From Nitrospira sp. (lineage in GTDB: Bacteria; Nitrospirota; Nitrospiria; Nitrospirales; Nitrospiraceae): a stretch of 64,000 bases of DNA. The position numbers were made by a program, and so were the translations under genes. The stretch spans positions 1 through 64,000 of the forward strand of contig JAUYAO010000050.1 of the NCBI GenBank assembly GCA_030692565.1. The letters are read 5' to 3'. This document shows, one piece after another, positions 34,972-43,469 of this stretch (position 1 is the stretch's first letter; every line of letters starts with the position of its first letter). Below the pieces are notes generated by a model. That model searched no databases, was not told the origin of the DNA, and saw only the letters and a list, made by a program, of their open reading frames with translations.

Positions 34972-36315
34972 CTATGACAGGTGGTGTTTGGCCATGCGAT
35001 AGCGCAGCGTGTTGCGCGTGATTTTGAGAAGCCGGCTGGCTTCTGAGACGTTCCCGGCTGATTTGCCGAGGGCTTCCTCCAGCAGCTTCTTCTCCATGTC
35101 TTGAAACGACAGACCGAAGGCGAGCAGCGAGGGCTTGAGTTCGGCGTTCGGCTGCTCGGGCGCTTTGCCGGTTTTGACGGAGGCCGGGAGGTGCTGGGGT
35201 TCGATCTGATTGGCCTTGCAGGTAATCGTAAGCCACTCGACCACGTTGTGAAGCTCCCTGACGTTGCCCGGCCAATGATGACGCCGGAGGACGGTTGACG
35301 CCTCCGGGCTGATGCCGGTGATGCGACAGCCGTGGTCACGGCGCGCTTGCGCCAGAAAGTAATGCAGGATCGGCTCGATGTCCTCCAGCCGTTCGCGCAG
35401 CGGAGGAATGCGGAGCTGATACACATTGAGCCGGTAGTAGAGATCGAGACGGAATCGCCCGGTCTTGATATGAGCCGGGAGGTCTTCGTTGGTCGCGGCG
35501 ATGATTCGGATGTTTACCCTGTGGCTGTGCGTATCGCCGAGCGGATCGATCGTGCGATTTTCGAGGACTCGCAGCAGTTTGGCCTGAGCCGCGGCGCTCA
35601 TCTCCCCGATTTCGTCGAGGAACAACGTGCCGCCTTCGGCGAGTTGGAACCGTCCGGGCTTCGTGTGTTTGGCGTCGGTGAAGGCGCCCTGGTGATAGCC
35701 GAAGAGTTCCGACTCGAGCAAATGTTCGGGAATGCCGGCACAGTTCAGCGCGATGAGCGGGCCGAGCGCTCGTGGACTGGCAGAGTGAATGGCCTGGGCA
35801 AAGAGTTCCTTGCCGGTGCCGCTCTCCCCGGTGATCAGGACGGTGGCGTCCGTCAGCGCCACTTCACGGGCCAATTGCTTGATGAGCTGCATCTGCGGGG
35901 ACCGGCTGATGATGAGGTCGAAGCGGTCCGCCGGCCGCTTGGCGGTGAGCGGCGGGCTCGATAGAGACAGTGCGCGGCGAACGGCAGCATCAAGGTCGGC
36001 TACCGTGATAGGCGCGGTCAGGTAGTCAGCGGCGCCGGCGCGCATGGCATCGACCGCGTCTCGCGCCGAATCATGCGGTCCGATCAGAATGACGGGTGGA
36101 GAACCTGGGTGCAGGATGGTCTGGTGCAGCAGGGGTTTGCCGGTTTCCGGGCTGCCTTCGCACAGAATGAGTGCGAGGTTCTGGCGGTGGAGTTCTCGGA
36201 GGCCCGCTGCCACATCGGATACGTTGAGCAGAGTGGCATGGGAGGGGACGACCTGCTCAAGGGCACGCCGGATGTGAGGATCACGTGAAATCAGAAGGAC
36301 TGTCGTAGGGTTCAT
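34972..36315 (-). CDS. NtrC-family sigma-54-dependent regulator with degenerate receiver
   Basis: This protein of 447 residues has a receiver-like domain (about 1-110), an AAA+ sigma-54 activation domain (Walker A TGESGTGKELFAQAI, FLDEIGEM) and a C-terminal Fis-type helix-turn-helix (KSAGNVSEASRLLKITRNTL). The receiver lacks a normal phosphoacceptor: where LLDxxLP is expected it reads LILCEGSPE, and the usual KP is AP (YLTAPI). The sigma-54 contact loop reads GAFTDA in place of GAFTGA. It may therefore be controlled without phosphorylation. The ATG at 36315 has GGAG upstream. Bases 34804-34971 hold no gene but include a run of nine Cs at 34855-34863. Confidence 0.88.
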   Translation of the reverse strand: MNPTTVLLISRDPHIRRALEQVVPSHATLLNVSDVAAGLRELHRQNLALILCEGSPETGKPLLHQTILHPGSPPVILIGPHDSARDAVDAMRAGAADYLTAPITVADLDAAVRRALSLSSPPLTAKRPADRFDLIISRSPQMQLIKQLAREVALTDATVLITGESGTGKELFAQAIHSASPRALGPLIALNCAGIPEHLLESELFGYHQGAFTDAKHTKPGRFQLAEGGTLFLDEIGEMSAAAQAKLLRVLENRTIDPLGDTHSHRVNIRIIAATNEDLPAHIKTGRFRLDLYYRLNVYQLRIPPLRERLEDIEPILHYFLAQARRDHGCRITGISPEASTVLRRHHWPGNVRELHNVVEWLTITCKANQIEPQHLPASVKTGKAPEQPNAELKPSLLAFGLSFQDMEKKLLEEALGKSAGNVSEASRLLKITRNTLRYRMAKHHLS

Positions 36316-36417
36316 TCGGAGGGCTCCTTGGTCAGGACTCCTGGCGAACCACCGATCGACTAGAGACAGCCTACTCTTCATTGTGGCCGAATGAAAGAGG
36401 GGGAGGGGGCGCCGAAC

Positions 36418-37374
36418 TCAGGGAGAAGGCGGCTGGTTTGCTCTGGCGATGGCTACATTTCGTTGGAGTCCGACCAGTTTTGCCCGGCGGATGGGGCTGT
36501 ATTGAAAGGATGAACGAAAGGTCGTCTCATCCATATGGGCCAGTTTTTCCAGAGAGGGCGCTTGTGTGAGCGGTGAGGGCTGAAAAGCCGGTTCCCGGGT
36601 GAAGCCCGCCCGCAGATTGAACGGACAGACATCAAGGCAATCGTCACAGCCGAAAATACGATTGGCGAATTGCCGCTGCAGGTCGTTCGGGATCGTGGCG
36701 GCTTCTCCGCGATGTTCGATCGTTAGATAGGAGAGGCAGCGATTGGCATCGACGACATACGGATCTGTGATGGCCTGGGTAGGACAGGCCTGCATGCAGA
36801 GGGTGCAACTCCCGCAGAGGTCCGTTGCCGGTTCGTCGGCCTCCAATTCCAGGGTCGTGAGAATTTCTCCCAGAAGCAGCCAGGATCCATGGTCCGGCGA
36901 TACGAGATTGGAATGTTTGCCGATCCAGCCCAGCCCTGCCTGTTCGGCCCAGGCCTTTTCCATGATCGGCCCGGTATCGACGTAGGACCGGGTGATCGCC
37001 TGAGGGGCCAATGTGGCGATTCGTGCTTCCAGATGTTTGAGTTTCGCGCCGAGTACGTCGTGATAGTCCCGCCCCCAGGCATAGCGGGCGATGCGGCCAT
37101 ATCCCGGTTGTTCGTCGGCCCGTTCGTCGGTCAGGTAATTCATTCCAACGCAAATGATGGAGCGACAGCCAGGTAAGACGATGCGCGGGTCAGCCCGTTT
37201 CTCCGGCGCTCGCTCCATCCAAGCCATGGTGGCGTGGTAGCCGCGCCGGAGCCACTGGGTCAGCCGTGTGGCGAGCGTTGTTTGCGGTGAGCCGGGGGTG
37301 TCGACGCGGGCGATCCCGACGGCGTCGAATCCGAGCGCGAGGGCTGCTTGTTTGATCGCCCGAGTGAGGGGCAT
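36418..37374 (-). CDS. queG: Epoxyqueuosine reductase QueG
   Basis: This protein of 318 residues catalyses the last step of queuosine tRNA modification using cobalamin and two 4Fe-4S clusters. It shows GFDAVGIARVD at the N-terminus, the conserved RYAWGRDYH, two ferredoxin-type cysteine sets (CGSCTLCMQACPTQAI and FGCDDCLDVCPFN) and the family order between them. The family often carries HEAT repeats at the end; these are absent here. I chose the ATG at 37374, directly after the upstream gene; an open frame continues 79 codons further inside that gene. Confidence 0.93.
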   Translation of the reverse strand: MPLTRAIKQAALALGFDAVGIARVDTPGSPQTTLATRLTQWLRRGYHATMAWMERAPEKRADPRIVLPGCRSIICVGMNYLTDERADEQPGYGRIARYAWGRDYHDVLGAKLKHLEARIATLAPQAITRSYVDTGPIMEKAWAEQAGLGWIGKHSNLVSPDHGSWLLLGEILTTLELEADEPATDLCGSCTLCMQACPTQAITDPYVVDANRCLSYLTIEHRGEAATIPNDLQRQFANRIFGCDDCLDVCPFNLRAGFTREPAFQPSPLTQAPSLEKLAHMDETTFRSSFQYSPIRRAKLVGLQRNVAIARANQPPSP

Positions 37375-37378
37375 AGGG

Positions 37379-37753
37379 TTACTGTTGGGGCGAACAATCG
37401 TAGCGGACGCTGAACTGGGCGGAACAATGACCGGATTGGCAACGATTGCAGGCCCCGGTGATCTTGGTCTTCCAGTCGGTTTGTTTGTCATCGAACCGGC
37501 ACAGCAACCGGCCGCCGGTTGAGATGGTCGTCCAGGGTTTGGAGGAGCCGGGAGCTTGGGCCACACGGCAGCCCGGAGGGAATGGCACGGCACAACTGTG
37601 GGAGGGTTCACCTTTTCCCATGCCGAAGCTGCAGGACTGTTCGGTGGTCGCGGTCGATTCCTGCATCAGCTGGGCAGAGGCGGTATCGGCCAGGGGAAAC
37701 TGAAGCCCGGTCGTCACGAACAGACACAGCAGAATTGAGTACGCGCGATGCAT
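37379..37753 (-). CDS. Cysteine-rich secreted protein of unknown function
   Basis: The 124-residue protein starts with a signal peptide (MHRAYSILLCLFVTTGLQFP, then LADTASAQ). The mature part has eight cysteines, including CNRC and a CxxxxxxxC arrangement, suggesting disulfides or metal binding in the periplasm; CNRCQSGHC resembles a haem-like or zinc motif but no CxxCH is present. It precedes queG by 4 bp and is probably co-transcribed. I do not recognise the family. Confidence 0.65.
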   Translation of the reverse strand: MHRAYSILLCLFVTTGLQFPLADTASAQLMQESTATTEQSCSFGMGKGEPSHSCAVPFPPGCRVAQAPGSSKPWTTISTGGRLLCRFDDKQTDWKTKITGACNRCQSGHCSAQFSVRYDCSPQQ

Positions 37754-37825
37754 GACGCATCCTAGCACAGAGTGATTTGTCCCGGTCAATTGCGATTCCT
37801 GCTCGCGGGCCCTGGGAGGGGCCGG

Positions 37826-37831
37826 TATAAT
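37826..37831 (+). promoter_or_regulatory. Perfect TATAAT six bases before an ATG
   Basis: A consensus -10 ends 6 bp before the ATG at 37838, which has no usable Shine-Dalgarno. A transcript started there would be leaderless. No good -35 is seen. Confidence 0.5.
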
Positions 37832-37837
37832 CGCGCC

Positions 37838-38395
37838 ATGGTCAAACGACTGCTTTCGTGTCTCGCCGTGATAGGTGTCTTGAGCCCGATCTGGTGCTGG
37901 CCCGGTGATCCTGTCTCACTTGAGGTGAAGGTGCAGGCCACCGGCGGGGTCAAGGCGACCGCCACGGTGCTTTTTCCGGTCGAACCGGGGATCATACAGC
38001 AGATGTTGACTGACTATGCCCACTGGCCAAACCTCTTTGACACGCGGATGCGGATGGCGGAGATTCGTGAGCAGCCTGGCAGCGTGTTTACCGATATCCG
38101 GATCGAACATGCCCTGCTCGCCGGCGAGCGGCGTCTGCTGAGCGAGTCCCGGACGCTGGCGACCGGTGGCCTGTTGACCGAACTGAAGGGCGGAGATTTC
38201 AAGCAATATCGCCGCGTGTGGACCTTGTCTCCGGCAGAAGGAGGGACACACACGAAGGCGGAATTCGAGTTGCTGGTCGAGATCGAGACGTTTGTGCCTG
38301 ATTGGGTCATTGCCGTCGCGATGCGCCAGGAGCTGGAAACGCATTTTCGGATTGTCAGAGAGAAGGCGTTGGTCCGGGCTACGCAGGGAAGATGA
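37838..38395 (+). CDS. SRPBCC/START-like protein with signal peptide
   Basis: The 185-residue protein has a signal peptide (VKRLLSCLAVIGVLSPIWCW) and a polyketide-cyclase-like START fold: KATATVLFPVEPGIIQQMLT, DYAHWPNLFDTRMRMAEI, then a run of beta strands and a long C-terminal helix (MRQELETHFRIVREKAL). Such proteins bind hydrophobic ligands; the ligand here is unknown. Its 3' end overlaps that of thiI by 17 bp, tail to tail. Confidence 0.7.
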   Translation: MVKRLLSCLAVIGVLSPIWCWPGDPVSLEVKVQATGGVKATATVLFPVEPGIIQQMLTDYAHWPNLFDTRMRMAEIREQPGSVFTDIRIEHALLAGERRLLSESRTLATGGLLTELKGGDFKQYRRVWTLSPAEGGTHTKAEFELLVEIETFVPDWVIAVAMRQELETHFRIVREKALVRATQGR

Positions 38396-39557
38396 ATTCC
38401 GACAGCTCGGCTTTCTCGACTCCCTGTTTCACCAGACGGGGGATATCCAGCGCGCGTTCGATGTTGAGGAGTTCCTCAAGGCGTGTCTTGGTGCTGGGGT
38501 GCGGCGGGGTGAACAGTTTGCAGCAGTCCTGATCCGGTTCGATGGATGTTTCGTACGTGCCAATCCGTTTCGCATCGTCCGTAATTTCCAGTTTGTCCAT
38601 TCCGATGAGCGGCCGCAGGATCGGCAGGCCCGCCACCTCTTCGACTACCGAAATGTTCTCAGGGGTCTGAGACGCCACCTGGCCTAAGCTGTCTCCGGTG
38701 ACGAGGCCCCAACACTGTTCCCGCCTCGCGAGTTCCTCCGCAATCCGGAGCATCATGCGGCGATAGAGCACCACGCGAAACGGCGCCGGGGTGTTCAGGA
38801 CGATCTCGCGTTGAATTTCTCCGAAAGGAATCACGTAGAGCCGGGACTTGTGCAGGTAGGCGGTGAGCGTCTGCACGAGATCGCGGACTTTGTCTTCCGA
38901 GTCGCGACTGACGAGTGGCCGGCCCGAGAAGTGAACGAAGAGGGCGCGGCAGCCGCGTTTGATCATGCGATAGGACGCGACCGGCGAGTCAATCCCGCCG
39001 GAGATGAGGCAGGCGACCTTGCCGCTCACTCCCACCGGCATGCCTCCGGGGCCCGGGGTCTTTTCGATTGCGAAATAGACATCCCGGGAAAGCATCTCAA
39101 GATAGACGGTGATGTCGGGGTCTCTGAGGCTGACGGCTTTGCCCGTCTGTTCGTGGATGGCAGCACCGACGATGCGTTCCGCGTCCATTGACGTCAACGG
39201 CAGGCGCTTATCGGCGCGCTTCGCCGTCACGCGGAAGGTCGAATAGGATTTCGTTCGAAGCTCGTCAATGATGGCCGCGCTGAGAGCCTCGAAGTTGGGG
39301 TGCGCCAGATCGAGCGGCACGGAGTCGGCCAGTGAAAAGTTCGCAATGCCGCAGACGCGGGACAGCCGCTGGCGAATGATGTCACGGTTGGCTTCTGACG
39401 GAAGGATCACCCGGATGCGGCTGCGAAGATTTTCGACCTGCCTGACCCCAAGATCGCTGAGGGCCAACTGGATGTTGCGAACCAGGAGATCCTCGAAGTA
39501 GTCGCGATTGCGACCTTTGAGGGCAAGTTCGTGGTAGTGGACGATGGCGCATCTCAT
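38379..39557 (-). CDS. thiI: tRNA 4-thiouridine synthase ThiI (no rhodanese domain)
   Basis: This 392-residue protein has an N-terminal ferredoxin-like/THUMP region (residues 1-165) and a PP-loop ATP pyrophosphatase (LISGGIDSPVASYRM at about 183-197). It adenylates uridine 8 of tRNA and supplies sulfur for thiazole in some species. The C-terminal rhodanese domain of E. coli ThiI is missing, as in many bacteria, so sulfur must come from another carrier. The C-terminal CCKLFTPPHPSTKTRLEELL is conserved. Confidence 0.93.
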   Translation of the reverse strand: MRCAIVHYHELALKGRNRDYFEDLLVRNIQLALSDLGVRQVENLRSRIRVILPSEANRDIIRQRLSRVCGIANFSLADSVPLDLAHPNFEALSAAIIDELRTKSYSTFRVTAKRADKRLPLTSMDAERIVGAAIHEQTGKAVSLRDPDITVYLEMLSRDVYFAIEKTPGPGGMPVGVSGKVACLISGGIDSPVASYRMIKRGCRALFVHFSGRPLVSRDSEDKVRDLVQTLTAYLHKSRLYVIPFGEIQREIVLNTPAPFRVVLYRRMMLRIAEELARREQCWGLVTGDSLGQVASQTPENISVVEEVAGLPILRPLIGMDKLEITDDAKRIGTYETSIEPDQDCCKLFTPPHPSTKTRLEELLNIERALDIPRLVKQGVEKAELSEFIFPA

Positions 39558-39566
39558 GGTGTTAGT

Positions 39567-39735
39567 GGGATGCTGAAAATAGCCGCTTTCTCACCCGCCC
39601 GGCCCAGGCGCGCCAAGACGCGCCTTTCCTCTGGATTCGTTCTCGGCTTGCCAACATTCTCAACGTACCCCAGAGGGTACGCCTCCGGTGTTTGCCTCGC
39701 CTGCGGCCTTGTTGGACGACTGTTTTGAGCATCCC
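39567..39735. mobile_element. MITE-like element with 13-bp terminal inverted repeats
   Basis: The 186 bp between thiI and trxB are almost filled by a 169-bp element. It begins GGGATGCTGAAAA and ends TTTTGAGCATCCC, which match as inverted repeats at 12 of 13 positions. Inside are GC-rich imperfect palindromes, including GTACCCCAGAGGGTAC. It has no coding capacity. I recall similar ggatgctgaaaa-type elements in Nitrospira genomes, but copy number cannot be judged here. Confidence 0.65.
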
Positions 39736-39743
39736 CAGGAAGT

Positions 39744-40670
39744 TCAGAGGTTATGGCCAGGTGTTTCTAGAAAACGTTCCGCGTCGATGGCGGCCATGCA
39801 GCCGGAGCCTGCGGCGGTGACGGCTTGGCGATAGGTCGAGTCCTGCACGTCGCCGGCGGCGAAGACGCCCGGGACATTCGTAGCCGTGCCGGTGTGCGTC
39901 CGGATATACCCCTTTTCGTCCATGTCGATCTGCCCTGCAAAGAGCGCGGTGTTGGGTCGATGGCCAATGGCGACAAAGACGCCGGCACAAGGAACGTCAG
40001 CGATTTTTCCGGTTACCACGTTCTTGAGCCGCGCGCCGGTGACGACTTCCGAGCCCAGGATGTCTTCGACGACCGTGTTCCAGATGAAACTGATCTTCTC
40101 ATTATGCAGAGCCCGGTCTTGCATGATCTTTGAGGCGCGCAGTTTGTCCCGCCGATGGACGATCGAAACTTTCGTGGCGAATTTGGTCAGGAAGTTTGCT
40201 TCCTCCAGTGCACTGTCGCCCCCGCCGACGACGATGAGTTCCTTCCCCTTGAAGAAAAACCCATCGCAAGTCGCGCAAGTGGAGACGCCGTGCCCGGTCA
40301 GTCTTGATTCGTTCCTGAGGCCGATGGGAATGGCCGAGGCGCCGGTCGCAATGATGACCGTCTGGGTTTGGACGGTTTGCTCCCCATCGATGGTCAAAGT
40401 GAACGGCCGTTGTGCGAGGTCCACGGCTGTGACATCGCCGGTGAGAAACTCGGTGCCGAACCGCTCGGCTTGCGCCCGGGTTTCTTTCATCAACTCCGGG
40501 CCCATGATGCCTTTGGCGAAACCGGGATAGTTCTCAACTTCGGTCGTCGTCGTGAGTTGACCGCCGGATTGCCAGCCCTCGATGAGCAGGGGGGACAGAT
40601 TGGCGCGCGCCGTATAGATGGCGGCGGTCAATCCGGCCGGTCCTGAACCAATGATGACAACGTTGTGCAT
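39744..40670 (-). CDS. trxB: Thioredoxin reductase
   Basis: This protein of 308 residues reduces thioredoxin with NADPH. FAD-binding VVIIGSGPAGLTAAIYTARA starts the protein, the redox-active CATC is at 132-135, the NADPH motif is GGGDSALEEA, and the second FAD motif is GVFAAGDVQD. The ATG at 40670 is the family start; an upstream open frame of 50 codons overlaps the coaE 3' region and is not conserved. Confidence 0.96.
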   Translation of the reverse strand: MHNVVIIGSGPAGLTAAIYTARANLSPLLIEGWQSGGQLTTTTEVENYPGFAKGIMGPELMKETRAQAERFGTEFLTGDVTAVDLAQRPFTLTIDGEQTVQTQTVIIATGASAIPIGLRNESRLTGHGVSTCATCDGFFFKGKELIVVGGGDSALEEANFLTKFATKVSIVHRRDKLRASKIMQDRALHNEKISFIWNTVVEDILGSEVVTGARLKNVVTGKIADVPCAGVFVAIGHRPNTALFAGQIDMDEKGYIRTHTGTATNVPGVFAAGDVQDSTYRQAVTAAGSGCMAAIDAERFLETPGHNL

Positions 40671-40720
40671 GGGAATGGAATCTAACACAGTGAGAAAAGA
40701 GAATGCATGGGGAGGGGAAG

Positions 40721-41323
40721 TCAGGTTGACGTACGTATTGATCGGTACAGGGACCGAACCTGATTTTTGAGTTGTGGAAGCGAAAGAGTTCCATCTAGCA
40801 CATAGTCGGCGCGGCGGCATTTGTTTGTCAGCGGCATCTGGCTCTTGATCCGTCGAAGGGCTTCGGCGCGGGAGAGGCCGTTGCGCTTCTTAAGGCGGGC
40901 GATTTGGGTTTCACGGTCGGCGTTCACGACGATGGTGGTATCCATGCGTGTGTCGATACCGGCTTCGAAAAGCAGGGGAACGTCGTAGATCACGATTGCC
41001 TTGGGATCTTTCCTGGCAGCTTGTTTCGTCAGCCTGATCTGTTCGCGTGCGACACGGGGATGGATGATTTGCTCAAGTTGGCGCAGCTTGGCAGGATGCC
41101 CAAAGACTTTCGCACCCAAGGCCGGGCGATTCAATGTGCGATCAGGGTTCAGGACCGTCTTGCCGAATGCGTTGACGATCTCCCTCCAGGCTGGTTTGCC
41201 TGGTTGAACGACTTCCCGCGCCAGCGCATCGGCATCGATGATCACGGCACCGCAGCGTTTGAACATGCCGGCGACCGTACTCTTGCCGGTGGCGATGCCG
41301 CCTGTGAGTCCCACTAGGATCAT
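40721..41323 (-). CDS. coaE: Dephospho-CoA kinase
   Basis: This protein of 200 residues carries out the last step of coenzyme A synthesis. It has P-loop GLTGGIATGKSTVA, DADALAREVVQPG and the lid region YDVPLLFEAGID. I chose the ATG at 41323, six codons inside the longest frame, as the family begins MILVGLTGG. trxB follows after 50 bp. Confidence 0.94.
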   Translation of the reverse strand: MILVGLTGGIATGKSTVAGMFKRCGAVIIDADALAREVVQPGKPAWREIVNAFGKTVLNPDRTLNRPALGAKVFGHPAKLRQLEQIIHPRVAREQIRLTKQAARKDPKAIVIYDVPLLFEAGIDTRMDTTIVVNADRETQIARLKKRNGLSRAEALRRIKSQMPLTNKCRRADYVLDGTLSLPQLKNQVRSLYRSIRTST

Positions 41324-41369
41324 GGCGGCGGAGCTTATCACGGGGGTGCCGACCTCACAAGAAACACGG

Positions 41370-41399
41370 TTGACAGGCTGCCGTGTGCGCCTGTAAGAC
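41370..41399 (+). promoter_or_regulatory. Promoter of the beta-helix protein gene
   Basis: TTGACA (41370-41375), 18 bp and TAAGAC (41394-41399) end 7 bp before the ATG at 41407. The gene has no Shine-Dalgarno, so the transcript would be leaderless. Confidence 0.55.
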
Positions 41400-41406
41400 C
41401 TAACCT

Positions 41407-42429
41407 ATGCGCAATCTGATGTTCGCAATCGGGTGCTTGTTGAGTTTGGCCAGTCCGGCTTGGGCGGAAGAGCCTTCAGTAACGGCTCCTCGAACCATTA
41501 CCGTCGCGCTCGATGGCACTGGGGACTTCACGTCGATCCAGGAGGCCGTGGATGCCGCGAAGAAAGGCGACACGGTATTCTTAAAGCCTGGCGCCTATGC
41601 CCAAGACCTCACCATCCACAGCAAGGACAAGATCAAGCTGATCGGGGCCGGAGTGGACAAGGTCACGATGTTGGGCCGCGAAGACCTTGTGGGGGTGCTG
41701 CACGTAGGGAAGTGGCCGTATGGGGCCACCAATATCGAAATCAGCGGGTTGACGATCAATGAGCATGGCGGTCACGCGCTCGGGATTTTTAACGGCAAGG
41801 GGATCACGCTGCGTAATCTTCACGTCAAGGGGATGCTCTTCGGACAGCAGGTGCAGGATGTGCGCATTGAAGACTGTGTAATCGGCGGCAGCGAGACGAC
41901 GGGCGTGCAGTTTTCCGACTCACAAGCTGTCTTGGTTGGTAATGTGATTCATGACAACGACCATGGGGTGAATGTTGCCGGCAAGTCGGACGTGCGATTG
42001 GAACGAAATGTCATTATCCGGAGTCTGTTCGAAGCCGTCGTGGTGAACGACAAGGCGAAGGCCTCGCTGGTCGGCAACACCCTTGTGAAAAACGGAGGCG
42101 GAGCAGCCTTTCTCGGTGCGTCCCAGAGCGATGCGTCCGGAAATGTTATCGGCCTGAATAAGGTCGGTTTTCTGGTCGCTCCGTCCAGCCGGGTCACGAC
42201 CTCGTTCAATGCGCTGTTTAACAGCGAAGGTGACTACATGCGCGCCGGATCTCCGAATACTCCCGCGCCTGATTTGAAACAGGATTCGGACGTTTTAGGT
42301 GATCCTCGCTTCGTCGATGCGGAGCACGACGATTTCCGGCTTCGGTCAGATAGCGGGGCTCTTAATAGAGGCCAGTTCCCATTTCTCGGTGCGCTTCCTC
42401 CCGTTCAAAAGCTTTCCTCCAAGCGCTAA
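41407..42429 (+). CDS. Secreted right-handed beta-helix protein
   Basis: The 340-residue protein has a signal peptide (MRNLMFAIGCLLSLASPAWA) followed by TITVALDGTGDFTSIQEAVD, the N-terminal cap of pectin-methylesterase/NosD-like beta helices, and about nine helical turns rich in N and G (VIHDNDHGVNVAGKSDVRLE, NVIIRSLFEAVVVNDKAKAS). No polysaccharide-lyase or esterase catalytic residues stand out, so substrate is unknown. It is likely periplasmic or surface-exposed. Confidence 0.8.
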   Translation: MRNLMFAIGCLLSLASPAWAEEPSVTAPRTITVALDGTGDFTSIQEAVDAAKKGDTVFLKPGAYAQDLTIHSKDKIKLIGAGVDKVTMLGREDLVGVLHVGKWPYGATNIEISGLTINEHGGHALGIFNGKGITLRNLHVKGMLFGQQVQDVRIEDCVIGGSETTGVQFSDSQAVLVGNVIHDNDHGVNVAGKSDVRLERNVIIRSLFEAVVVNDKAKASLVGNTLVKNGGGAAFLGASQSDASGNVIGLNKVGFLVAPSSRVTTSFNALFNSEGDYMRAGSPNTPAPDLKQDSDVLGDPRFVDAEHDDFRLRSDSGALNRGQFPFLGALPPVQKLSSKR

Positions 42430-42462
42430 AGTCGTTGAAACATCACGCGATGGTCTGTGTCC

Positions 42463-42490
42463 CTGACAGATTGAAACCGTGTGGTATGCT
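42463..42490 (+). promoter_or_regulatory. Putative promoter of the small gene at 42575
   Basis: CTGACA (42463-42468), a 16-bp spacer and TATGCT (42485-42490) precede a leader of about 80 nt. Confidence 0.45.
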
Positions 42491-42574
42491 TTCTCTACGG
42501 TTCTGCTCTCCCGACCTCACGCCTCTCAAGAAAACCGAGAGTAGGGCCGATAAGCATCTACCAGGAGGTTTCCA

Positions 42575-42760
42575 TTGGCCAGCTTCCGACAGGATTTCGA
42601 TACCAGATCCGGTGACGGAATCCCTTCTCTGGAAGACATGGAGTCTGGGAAGCTCGTCGGAGCGGTCCTCCCGATGTCCGATAAGGCTCAGACCCAGATG
42701 CGTGAGAGTATCGAAGTCATCGATTATCTCCTCAATCAGGAACGTGTCGTTTGGATGTAG
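42575..42760 (+). CDS. Small conserved-looking protein, TTG start
   Basis: The 61-residue product reads ASFRQDFDTRSGDGIPSLED, then MESGKLVGAVLPMSDKAQTQ and MRESIEVIDYLLNQERVVWM. It is acidic, without membrane segment. A perfect AGGAGG lies 6 nt before the TTG, which strongly supports translation. I do not recognise a family; the second half is predicted helical. The 190 bp after it hold nothing recognisable. Confidence 0.6.
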   Translation: MASFRQDFDTRSGDGIPSLEDMESGKLVGAVLPMSDKAQTQMRESIEVIDYLLNQERVVWM

Positions 42761-42950
42761 TCCTGCGCTTCCTCCGCTCTTTCTTTCCCGTCCGTGGCAG
42801 TATTTTCTCCCAATCACTTTCGTGAGCAATCTCCCGAGGAGATCAAGGCCGTTCCGCGAGATGATACGTGCTTGACAGTCCCCGTCCGCCTTACTACTCT
42901 CTTGATTCATTCTCGCTTGCGCTCATTGTTTATACATAAAGGGGTGTCGT

Positions 42951-43469
42951 ATGGATCACGTGTTGCTGCGGCGTGCTGTCCTTGTTGGAAGTCTGATGTT
43001 CGGGCCTGGCATTGCGGTCGCCCAAGAGATGCCGAAAGAATCAGTCTTGCCCTTGAGCCTGGCTCAACGGGCCACTCAGGCTGCTGTCGATGCCTGCAAG
43101 AAAGACGGGTATCGCGTGAGCGCGTCGGTCGTCGATCGCGCGGGCTTGCTGCGCGCGATGGGACGGGCGGATGGAGCTGGTCCGCATACCATTGATAGCA
43201 GTCGAAAGAAGGCGTACACCGCAGCGAGTTTGCGTCGTGCGACGAGCGAATTGGCTGATCTCATGAGCCGGACGCCGACGCTACAGGCGTTGCGGGATAT
43301 GAATGAGCAGATTCTGATGCTGGGCGGCGGCTTGCCGATCGAGATCGGTGGAGAGGTGGTTGGTGCGATCGGTGTCGGCGGTGCGCCCGGGACTCATCTA
43401 GACGATGCCTGTGCCGAAGCGGGTCTGGATGCCATTGGCGCTGCCCCGAAGATTCCGGCGGCGAAGTAA
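42951..43469 (+). CDS. GlcG/HbpS-family haem-binding-like protein, secreted
   Basis: This 172-residue protein has a signal peptide (ending in GIAVAQE) and the GlcG/HbpS (DUF336) fold: LAQRATQAAVDACKKDGYRV, SVVDRAGLLRAMGRADGAGP, a KKAYTAASLRRATSE helix and LGGGLPIEIGGEVVGAIGVG near the end. Family members bind haem or act as redox sensors or cofactors, but the precise role varies. AAAGGGG precedes the start. The next gene overlaps its stop codon (TAATG). Confidence 0.88.
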   Translation: MDHVLLRRAVLVGSLMFGPGIAVAQEMPKESVLPLSLAQRATQAAVDACKKDGYRVSASVVDRAGLLRAMGRADGAGPHTIDSSRKKAYTAASLRRATSELADLMSRTPTLQALRDMNEQILMLGGGLPIEIGGEVVGAIGVGGAPGTHLDDACAEAGLDAIGAAPKIPAAK

